Origin: Rubricoccus sp038746605 | Lineage (GTDB): Bacteria > Bacteroidota > Rhodothermia > Rhodothermales > Rubricoccaceae | Reading direction: 5' to 3' | NCBI GenBank assembly: GCA_038746605.1 | Contig: JBCDKM010000001.1 | Location: 62,001 to 126,000 of the forward strand | Length of the DNA: 64,000 nucleotides | Part shown: one piece after another, positions 7,979 to 14,413 of the stretch | Layout: every line of letters starts with the position of its first letter | How positions within the stretch are numbered: the stretch's first letter is position 1 | Translations under genes and position numbers: made by a program | Notes under the pieces: generated by a model | Told to the model about the DNA's origin: nothing | The model's database searches: none | What the model saw: the letters and a program-made list of their open reading frames with translations, nothing else

Positions 7979-9921
7979 CGCACACGGTTCCTACGTCCTG
8001 GCACGACGCCAATCAGGCGTACCTCCTCCACGCGCTAGGGGAGGTTCGAGCCACGCTAGAGCGCCACACTAGCGAAGAGCCCGGAGGCGGCTCCGAAGCT
8101 CCGCCCCTTGGCATGTTCGAGACCTTCGGCGCGGGTCCTGCCCTGGAGAGAATCGTGCAGGCGTTTGGGCTCTCGATCTTTGAACGATCCGTCTTGCTCC
8201 TGTGTGCCGGAGTTGAGCTCGATGCCTCCTTTTCTTCCGCGCTCGCGAGGGCTATCGCTGCACCCGAGGCGACGTCACCTGACGGGAGGGCCCCAACGTT
8301 TGGATTCGCTCTAGCGGCCTTGCCAGAGGCTCACTGGAGTGCGCTCGCCCCCTCCGCACCTCTTCGCCGGTGGCGGCTGGTGGAGGTGCGGGCGGGCGAG
8401 CGGCTGACTGAAAGCTCTCTGCGCATCGATGAGCGGGTTTTGCACCATCTCGCCGGAGTCCAGCATCTAGACGAGAACCTTCAGGGATTTGTGTTTCCAG
8501 TCGATACGGTTCCTCTGGTTTCGTCTCACGAGGCCCTGGCCGAGTCGCTCGCCGAGGTGTGGGTCCGGGCGGATGATCAACTCCCGGTTCTCCAACTGAA
8601 CGGGGGAGAAGTCGCGGGAAAGCGAGACATTGCGGCGGCGGCGTGCTCGAGGCTGGGCGTGCGCCTCTTCCGGATGCCTGCGAGCGCGATTCCGGCGGGC
8701 GTCCATGAGTTCGACGCGCTCGTCCGGCTCTGGACGCGAGAATCGATTCTCAGCCGGAGCGCCCTCCTGCTCGACGCCGACGACCTCGAAGGGGCGGAAG
8801 CCCGGATGCGCCGATTCTCGGAAGAGGTTGGCGGACCGCTTCTGCTCGCATCCCGCGACCGCTTCCATCTCCCGCACCGCGCTACCGTCTCGTTCGACGT
8901 GGGCCGCCCCACGCGACCGGAGCAGCGCGACCTGTGGACCGACGCCCTCGGCAGCCTCGCGGCGACACTCAACGGCCACGTGGACCGGGTCATCGACCAG
9001 TTCGACCTGAGCGGCCCCGCGATCCGCGCCGCTAGCCTTCGCGCGCTCAACGACGCAGAGGCTCCCGGGAAGGCGCTCTGGCACGCCTGCCGTGTCCAGG
9101 CCCGTCAGGGCCTCGGTAGCCTCGCGCGATGCGTGGAACCGAAAGCAACCTGGGACCATCTCGTCCTGCCTGAGGCGCAGGTCCGGACGCTTCGCGCCAT
9201 CGAGGCGCACGTGAGGCATCGCCTTCTCGTGCATGAAAAATGGGGATTCGGCGACACGTCGGGCAAAGGTCTCGGCATCGCGGCGCTCTTCAGCGGCTAC
9301 AGCGGGACGGGCAAAACCCTGGCTGCTGAAGTGTTAGCCCACTCTCTCGGCCTCGACCTCTACCACATCGACCTGAGCGCCGTCGTGAGCAAGTACATCG
9401 GCGAGACAGAGACCAACCTCCGACGTGTCTTCGATGCCGCCGAGGCGGGCGGAGCTGTGCTCCTCTTCGACGAGGCCGATGCGCTCTTCGGTAAGCGGAG
9501 CGAGGTCAAGGACAGCCGCGACCGCTACGCGAACCTGGAAGTCAGCTATCTCCTCCAGCGGATGGAGGCCTATCGAGGGCTCGCGGTCCTCACGACCAAT
9601 CTCAAGAGCGCCCTCGACAGCGCCTTCGAGCGGCGCCTCCGGTTCCGAATCGCGTTTCCGTTTCCAGACGCGGCGCAACGCGAGGCTATCTGGCGGTGTG
9701 TCTTCCCGGCCGCGACCCCAACGGAAGATCTCGATTTCCATCTGCTCGGGCGCCTCAGCGCGACGGGCGGCACGATCCGCAACGTCGCCCTCCATGCGGC
9801 CTTCCTCGCTGCCGAGGCGGGCACGCCCGTCCGAATGGACCATCTCCGTCGTGCTGCTCGCGAGGTCTACGCTCAACTCGAAAAACCTCTCACCGACCGC
9901 GACCTCGCTGGCTGGGCATGA
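7975..9921 (+). CDS. AAA+ ATPase of the eCIS (Afp15/Pvc15-like)
   Basis: A 648-residue protein with an N-terminal helical region of about 200 residues (MFETFGAGPALERIVQAFGLSIFER-type, seen as LERIVQAFGLSIFER), a degenerate ATPase-like middle region and a complete C-terminal AAA+ module. Walker A is GYSGTGKT at 441-448, Walker B is VLLFDEAD at 495-502, sensor 1 is LTTN, and ERR at 552-554 supplies the arginine finger. This CDC48-like ATPase is a signature of eCIS loci as opposed to T6SS or prophages. In Afp/PVC it is needed for assembly or payload loading. The start overlaps the upstream stop by four bases and its own stop overlaps the next start. Confidence 0.95.
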   Translation: MTHTVPTSWHDANQAYLLHALGEVRATLERHTSEEPGGGSEAPPLGMFETFGAGPALERIVQAFGLSIFERSVLLLCAGVELDASFSSALARAIAAPEATSPDGRAPTFGFALAALPEAHWSALAPSAPLRRWRLVEVRAGERLTESSLRIDERVLHHLAGVQHLDENLQGFVFPVDTVPLVSSHEALAESLAEVWVRADDQLPVLQLNGGEVAGKRDIAAAACSRLGVRLFRMPASAIPAGVHEFDALVRLWTRESILSRSALLLDADDLEGAEARMRRFSEEVGGPLLLASRDRFHLPHRATVSFDVGRPTRPEQRDLWTDALGSLAATLNGHVDRVIDQFDLSGPAIRAASLRALNDAEAPGKALWHACRVQARQGLGSLARCVEPKATWDHLVLPEAQVRTLRAIEAHVRHRLLVHEKWGFGDTSGKGLGIAALFSGYSGTGKTLAAEVLAHSLGLDLYHIDLSAVVSKYIGETETNLRRVFDAAEAGGAVLLFDEADALFGKRSEVKDSRDRYANLEVSYLLQRMEAYRGLAVLTTNLKSALDSAFERRLRFRIAFPFPDAAQREAIWRCVFPAATPTEDLDFHLLGRLSATGGTIRNVALHAAFLAAEAGTPVRMDHLRRAAREVYAQLEKPLTDRDLAGWA

Positions 9922-10169
9922 CCGTGCACGTCCACATCGACCGGATTGTCCTCGACGGGCTCGGTCCGCTCAATGCCGACGCCGTGGGCGCCGCTGTGCA
10001 GACGGAGTTGGCCCGTCTTCTCATCGAGTCTGGCACCCCTGCCGAGTGGACGCAGGACTACCGCCAGCGTCGCGCGGACGGTGGCCAGTTCCGCCTCGGG
10101 GAGAGCGCCGAGGGGGTCGGGCGGCAGGTCGCGCAGCGCGTGTTCACGTCCCTCCAGTCCCATGAGTGA
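9918..10169 (+). CDS. Small eCIS-associated protein, 83 aa
   Basis: An 83-residue protein starting MTVHVHIDRIVLDGLG, with a predicted strand-helix layout: IDRIVLDGL, then AAVQTELARLL, and a C-terminal helix VGRQVAQRVFTSL. Small proteins with an IDRIVLDG(L/I)-type start and a LxxLL-like helix sit between the ATPase and DUF4157 genes in many eCIS loci; this is recalled, not computed. It starts within the ATPase stop (ATGA) and overlaps the payload gene by eight bases, so its production is tied to both. It may be a chaperone or adaptor for the DUF4157 protein. Function is not established. Confidence 0.7.
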   Translation: MTVHVHIDRIVLDGLGPLNADAVGAAVQTELARLLIESGTPAEWTQDYRQRRADGGQFRLGESAEGVGRQVAQRVFTSLQSHE

Positions 10170-11139
10170 TCGGCAGACCCTAACCGACAAACCTCGTGCG
10201 CCGACGGCTCCCTCGCGGGTCGTGCAGCGGTGCGCGTGTGGTGGGAAGAAAGGCCCGTCTGGAGAGTGCGCCGAGTGCCGCCGGAAGCGGTTGGCGCGCA
10301 AGCGGGTCCAGCCCAAGCTGACCATCGGCGCGCCCGATGACCGCTTCGAGCGCGAGGCCGACCGCATCGCCGACGCCGTGATGCGGGCGCCTGCGGACGC
10401 CGCCCCACTGACGGCACCCGTGAGGGTGCAGCGTATCGGTGCGGGTCCCGAGGCGGGAGGAGCGGGGATGGAGGCACCCGCCTCAGTGGATGCCGTGCTC
10501 GCCTCGCCGGGGCGCCCATTGGATGCGGGGACGCGTCAGTTCATGGAGGCCCGGATGGGGCACGATTTCTCCCGTGTTCGGGTGCACACGGATGCGCGGG
10601 CTGCGGCGTCGACACGGGAGGTGAGCGCACGTGCGTTCACCGTGGGGCAGAACGTGGCCTTCGGTGCAGAGGAATACAAGCCGGGCACGACGGAGGGACG
10701 TCGGCTGCTGGCCCACGAGCTTGTGCACACACTGCAACAGTCTCGTGGAGATGGGAGTCCGTTCAATGTTGGTCGGACCCTCATGAGGCAAACGGTGGCG
10801 GGAGGGGAGCAAAGTGGTTCTGATCCGTTCGATTGCGCCCGGCTCTTAAGAATTCGGGGTGTTACATCTTGCGGTCCTAGTGGATACAGCGTCCGCCCAG
10901 ATGTTGCTATCTGTTTCGATGGATTGTGCCCGGGTCATCCGGAGTATTACGCCGAAGATCATCCGGACTATGCCTCTCCAACTGCCGGTGTGGAGCCGTT
11001 CTTTCGTCGGTACTGCTGGTCTCGGAGGACGTGCTCGGGGAAAATCCTGACGCGACGAGTCCATTGTCACAACTGTAGGAACGCTAGTGGAAAAGCGTTG
11101 AGTGACGACAAGAGTGGAGGCGGATGCGAGGTGTGCTGA
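10162..11139 (+). CDS. DUF4157 (eCIS core) protein with cysteine-rich C-terminal domain: candidate payload
   Basis: A 325-residue protein with three parts. Residues 20-45 have a CxC...CxxC cluster (Cys24, 26, 36, 39). Residues 50-195 are the DUF4157 domain, with FEREADRIADAVM, LDAGTRQFMEARMGHDFS, VRVHTDARAA, AFTVGQNVAFG and LLAHELVHTLQQ; the HELVH at 185-189 has the HExxH metalloprotease pattern. Residues about 220-325 contain ten cysteines (224, 237, 251, 256, 285, 291, 302, 305, 322, 325) and match no family I know. DUF4157 is a known marker of eCIS-loaded effectors. DNA from about 10740 to 11154 is visibly richer in A+T than its neighbours, suggesting exchange of the C-terminal module. The ATG at 10162 overlaps the previous gene by eight bases. 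Confidence 0.88.
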   Translation: MSDRQTLTDKPRAPTAPSRVVQRCACGGKKGPSGECAECRRKRLARKRVQPKLTIGAPDDRFEREADRIADAVMRAPADAAPLTAPVRVQRIGAGPEAGGAGMEAPASVDAVLASPGRPLDAGTRQFMEARMGHDFSRVRVHTDARAAASTREVSARAFTVGQNVAFGAEEYKPGTTEGRRLLAHELVHTLQQSRGDGSPFNVGRTLMRQTVAGGEQSGSDPFDCARLLRIRGVTSCGPSGYSVRPDVAICFDGLCPGHPEYYAEDHPDYASPTAGVEPFFRRYCWSRRTCSGKILTRRVHCHNCRNASGKALSDDKSGGGCEVC

Positions 11140-11154
11140 TATACACAGAATGAC

Positions 11155-11808
11155 ATGACCGGCTTCTCCCGCTCCCCCAAGATCCAGAAAGGCGCCATCA
11201 TCGGGTTGGACAAATTCAACCCTATCGCTAGCATCATCGTCTTCCAGTACAACCCGGAGACGCTGACCCGCGGCCTCTCTGCCCAGACCAGCGGTTCCGA
11301 TGCGGTCCAGGGAGATGCGCTCCGAATTAAGGCCCCGCCGAGAGAGCAGTTCACCCAGGTCAAGCTCGAACTCGACGCCGCTGACCAACTGGAACGGGGC
11401 GATCCGATGACCGCCTCCATCGGCCTCTACCCGACGCTGGCCTCGCTGGAGATGCTCCTCTACCCCAAGTCCGTTTCTGTCATCGCGAACGAAGTACAGA
11501 AGGCACTCGGAGTGGTCGAGGTGATCCCGCCGGAGGCTCCGTTGACCCTCTTTTACTGGGGCCTCAAGCGCATCCTGCCCGTCCGCATCACGGAGATCTC
11601 CGTCTCGGAGAGGCAATTCGACCCGGACCTGAACCCTGTCCTCGCGGAGGTCACGCTCTCGATGAGCGTACTGAACTACCACGACCTCGGACTCTTGAGC
11701 GCGGGCGGAGCGCTCTACATGGCCAACCAGATCCTCAAGGAAGGCATGGCCACCCTCAACGGAGCCTCCGAAGTGGCGGGGGCCATTTCCGGGGCCGTCC
11801 GCCTCTAG
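11155..11808 (+). CDS. CIS_tube-domain protein (Afp7 N-terminal-like)
   Basis: A 217-residue protein with the CIS tube initiator pattern: residues 22-35 read FNPIASIIVFQYNPE, followed by LTRGLSAQ, APPREQFTQVKLELDAAD, the segment LYPTLASLEMLLYP, then LFYWGLKRILPVRITEISVSE and LNPVLAEVTLSMSVL. In Afp7/Pvc7 such a domain forms the ring that joins spike hub to inner tube, and a LysM domain follows in the same chain. Here the LysM part is a separate gene two bases downstream. A 15-base gap with an ATATACACAG stretch separates it from the payload gene, the loosest junction in this part of the operon. Confidence 0.9.
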   Translation: MTGFSRSPKIQKGAIIGLDKFNPIASIIVFQYNPETLTRGLSAQTSGSDAVQGDALRIKAPPREQFTQVKLELDAADQLERGDPMTASIGLYPTLASLEMLLYPKSVSVIANEVQKALGVVEVIPPEAPLTLFYWGLKRILPVRITEISVSERQFDPDLNPVLAEVTLSMSVLNYHDLGLLSAGGALYMANQILKEGMATLNGASEVAGAISGAVRL

Positions 11809-11810
11809 AC

Positions 11811-12107
11811 ATGTTCGATCTCCAGAGCCGCTACGCCTCCCTGCCGACCGCGACCCGGACCACCACCGACGGGTCACGCGAGGTCCGCTACGTCCGACGC
11901 CGCTTCCTGCCCCCGCCTGCCTCGGGCGTCGAGGTGCTCGCGGAGCACACCGTGGTGGCGGGGGACCGGCTGGACAACGTCACCGCCCGTTACCTCGGCG
12001 ACCCGCTTCAGTTCTGGCGGCTCTGCGACGCCAACCGCGTGCTCCACCCGGACGAACTCACCGACGAGGTCGGCGAACGGATCCGTATCGCGTTGCCCCG
12101 CCTGTAG
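11811..12107 (+). CDS. LysM-domain baseplate protein (Afp7 C-terminal-like, gp53-like)
   Basis: A 98-residue protein whose C-terminal half is a LysM fold: HTVVAGDRLDNVTARYLGDP, then FWRLCDANRVLHPDEL and an ending GERIRIALP. In phage and eCIS baseplates such LysM proteins clamp the tube-initiating ring to the wedges; there they bind protein rather than peptidoglycan. The N-terminal half (RYASLPTATRTTTDGSREV, VRRRFLPPP) is a short linker typical of tail LysM proteins. It is spaced by two bases from both neighbours, suggesting reinitiation by the same ribosome. Confidence 0.88.
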   Translation: MFDLQSRYASLPTATRTTTDGSREVRYVRRRFLPPPASGVEVLAEHTVVAGDRLDNVTARYLGDPLQFWRLCDANRVLHPDELTDEVGERIRIALPRL

Positions 12108-12109
12108 CC

Positions 12110-13228
12110 ATGCTGGACGGCCTCCTCGGTACTCGCTTGCTGCTTCTCACCGGAGCCACGGTTCCGCTCCCGGCGGGTTCGGAGGCGATGCAGGCTCTGC
12201 AGGAAGCCACAGTGGTCCAGGACGCCGACGGCGAGGATGGATTCCAACTCACGTTCTCCCTCTCGAAGGGGCCGCTGCTGGACTACACCCTGCTCCAGTC
12301 CGGTGCACTGGACCCCTTCAACCGCGTCATCGTGGCGGTCGCGTTCGGCGTGGTGCCCGAGGTGCTCATCGACGGCATCATCACTCATCAGGAGGTCTCG
12401 CCGAGCAATGACCCAGGGCAGTCCACGCTGCGGGTCAAGGGCAAGACGGTCGTCGCCGCGATGGATCTCGAAGAGAAGAGCGCGGCCTACCCGAACCAGC
12501 CAGACTGGCTCGTGGTGACCCAACTCATCGCCTCCTACGCTCAGTACGGCCTGGTCCCCGCTGTCACCCCGACGACCGATGTGCCCATCGAACTGGAGCG
12601 CGTCACACGTCAGGCCGAGACCGACCTCGCCTTTGTGCGGCGTCTGGCCGAGCGCAACGGCTACGTCTTCTACACGGAGCCCATCGCGCCAGGAGTCAGC
12701 ACCGCGTACTGGGGCCCGGAGAATCGCCTCGGCATGCCGCAATCTGCGCTCACAGTGGGGATGGGCGCCGCCACGAACGTGACCTCGCTCCAGTTCACCG
12801 CCGACGCGCTCGCGACAGTCGGCACCACGAGCCAGATCGTGGAGCCCTTTCTGAAGCTCACCATTCCGATCCCGTCCTTGCCTTCGCTGAAGGTCCCGCC
12901 GCTCGCGATGCGCCCGATGCCGACCCGGCGGACGCGCATTCTGAGGGAGACGGCTAACCAAAACCCGGCGCAGGCCATGACCTCGGCTGCGGCCGCCTCG
13001 ACGCGAGCGCCGGACGCCGTGCAGGGTACCGGCCAGTTGGACGCCGCGCGATACGGTGGTGCGCTCCGCGCGCGAAAGCTCGTGGGCGTGAGAGGGGCAG
13101 GGTTGAGCTACGACGGCTTCTATTACGTCCGCAAAGTCACGCACACGCTCTCAAACGGCTCCTACACGCAGTCCTTCACCATCAGCCGCGAGGGACTCGG
13201 CCCCCTCACGCCCGTCGTCGTCCCATGA
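12110..13228 (+). CDS. gp27/VgrG-like baseplate hub protein
   Basis: A 372-residue hub protein of the phage late control D/gp27 fold. Features are FQLTFSLSKGPLLDYTLLQSG, VPEVLIDGIITHQEVSPS, LRVKGKTVVAAMDLEEKSAAYP, LIASYAQYGLVPAVTPT and TDLAFVRRLAERNGYVFY, which is the characteristic hub signature. The trimer would sit between tube and spike. A proline-rich linker near residues 248-285 precedes the final FYYVRKVTHTLSNGSYTQSF strand region. OB-fold spike sequence is missing at its C-terminus and is supplied by the next gene, as in P2 or Afp8-split systems. The stop overlaps the spike gene start by four bases. Confidence 0.9.
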   Translation: MLDGLLGTRLLLLTGATVPLPAGSEAMQALQEATVVQDADGEDGFQLTFSLSKGPLLDYTLLQSGALDPFNRVIVAVAFGVVPEVLIDGIITHQEVSPSNDPGQSTLRVKGKTVVAAMDLEEKSAAYPNQPDWLVVTQLIASYAQYGLVPAVTPTTDVPIELERVTRQAETDLAFVRRLAERNGYVFYTEPIAPGVSTAYWGPENRLGMPQSALTVGMGAATNVTSLQFTADALATVGTTSQIVEPFLKLTIPIPSLPSLKVPPLAMRPMPTRRTRILRETANQNPAQAMTSAAAASTRAPDAVQGTGQLDAARYGGALRARKLVGVRGAGLSYDGFYYVRKVTHTLSNGSYTQSFTISREGLGPLTPVVVP

Positions 13229-13728
13229 GCAGCCCTTCGTATTTCGGCAAGTATCGAGGCGTCGTGACCGACGTCAATGACCCCCTCATGACGGGGCGGA
13301 TCCGCGCGACGGTGCCCGATGTGCTGGGCGACCAGCAGAGCGGGTGGGCACTGCCCTGCGCCCCGTTCGGTGGTACGGGTGTCGGCTTCTTCTCTCTACC
13401 GACGGTCGGTGCGGGCGTCTGGATCGAGTTCGAACACGGCAACCCGGACTACCCGATCTGGGCAGGCTGTTGGTGGGGGACGGTCGCTGAGGTGCCGCCG
13501 ATGCTCCTCGCCCCGCCCTACAAGAAGCTCATGATCGTGACGGAGGGGGGCCAGACGGTCACGCTGGACGACACGCCCGGCATCGGGGGGATCACGTTGG
13601 AGACCTCGTCTGGACAGAAGCTGGTGCTCAGCGCAACCGGCGTCGAGATCGACAACGGGATGGGCGCCAAGATCACGATGCAGGGCCCCCAAGTCTCCGT
13701 CAACAGCGGCGCGCTCGACGTCATTTAG
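13225..13728 (+). CDS. Baseplate spike protein, gp5/gpV N-terminal OB-fold family
   Basis: A 167-residue protein. Residues 1-90 form the gp5/VgrG OB fold: YFGKYRGVVTDVNDPLMTGR, IRATVPDVLGDQQSGWALPC, GVGFFSLPTVGAGVWIEFEHG and NPDYPIWAGCWW. Residues 110-167 look like a short beta-prism (GGITLETSSGQKLVLSATGV, IDNGMGAKITMQGPQVSVN), which trimerises into the membrane-piercing needle in this family. There is no lysozyme domain. It overlaps the hub gene and lies two bases before the PAAR gene, as expected for the hub-spike-tip unit. Confidence 0.93.
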   Translation: MSSPSYFGKYRGVVTDVNDPLMTGRIRATVPDVLGDQQSGWALPCAPFGGTGVGFFSLPTVGAGVWIEFEHGNPDYPIWAGCWWGTVAEVPPMLLAPPYKKLMIVTEGGQTVTLDDTPGIGGITLETSSGQKLVLSATGVEIDNGMGAKITMQGPQVSVNSGALDVI

Positions 13729-13730
13729 CC

Positions 13731-14054
13731 ATGCCCGGATTCCTCCTTCATCAGGGCGCGACCGTCCTTTGTCTCCACGGAGGCCAGGCACAGGCGACCG
13801 CTCCCAATCCTCGCGTAAAAGTGAGCGGCCAGATGGTCGTCACGCAGGCGGCGCCCCACACCGTTGCGGGATGCCCGTTCACGACACCTGCTGGGGCTCC
13901 GATGCCGTGCGTCACGGCGCAGTGGGTGACGGGCGCAGCACGCGTCCTTGTCGGTGGCCAGCCGGTGCTGTTGCAAGACAGCCAGGCCGTCTGTGCGCCC
14001 AACGGAACCGGCGTCACCGTCGCGATGACGCAGGTTCGCGTCAAAGCCCAGTAG
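13731..14054 (+). CDS. PAAR-like spike tip protein
   Basis: A 107-residue protein of the PAAR-like type found in eCIS (Afp10-like). It begins MPGFLLHQGATVLCLHGG, has a central VAGCPFTTPAGAPMPCVTAQW and ends in repeated beta turns (ARVLVGGQPVLLQDSQAVC). His and Cys residues (His8, Cys14, His16, Cys48, Cys60) could bind the single metal ion that sharpens such tips. PAAR proteins cap the beta-helical spike and may carry effectors; this one has no extension. The gene lies two bases after the spike stop (TAGccATG). Confidence 0.88.
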   Translation: MPGFLLHQGATVLCLHGGQAQATAPNPRVKVSGQMVVTQAAPHTVAGCPFTTPAGAPMPCVTAQWVTGAARVLVGGQPVLLQDSQAVCAPNGTGVTVAMTQVRVKAQ

Positions 14055-14056
14055 CC

Positions 14057-14413
14057 ATGCACATCGAGTATCCCTATCGCGCAGATGGGCGGGGCCGCAC
14101 GGCCACGGCAGACGACGCGGCCTACGTGCGTGGTCTCATCGAGCAGGTGCTCTTTACGGCACCGGGCGAGCGCGTCAATCGGCCTGAGTTTGGCAGCGGC
14201 CTTCGGCAACTCGTCTTCGCGGCCAACTCCGAGGTCCTGGCGGGTGCCGTCGAGACGAGCGTGCAGGCCTCGCTTCAGCGGTGGCTCGGAGATCTCGTCC
14301 TCGTGGAGGCTATCGACGTAACGCAGCGGGATGCGACGCTCTCCGTCCGGGTCCGCTACGTCGTGCGAAAGACTCAGCAGCGCACCATCGCCGAGTTCAC
14401 CCGCGACGTGTGA
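14057..14413 (+). CDS. gp25-like baseplate wedge protein
   Basis: A 118-residue GPW/gp25 family protein (Afp9-like). The markers are YVRGLIEQVLFTAPGERVNR, PEFGSGLRQLVFA and a C-terminal beta segment. The EPR-type core motif of gp25 appears as NRPEFGSGL. It links baseplate wedges to the first sheath ring. The ATG at 14057 is two bases after the PAAR stop and is preferred over earlier in-frame starts that would run through the PAAR gene. Its last base is shared with the next ATG. Confidence 0.93.
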   Translation: MHIEYPYRADGRGRTATADDAAYVRGLIEQVLFTAPGERVNRPEFGSGLRQLVFAANSEVLAGAVETSVQASLQRWLGDLVLVEAIDVTQRDATLSVRVRYVVRKTQQRTIAEFTRDV

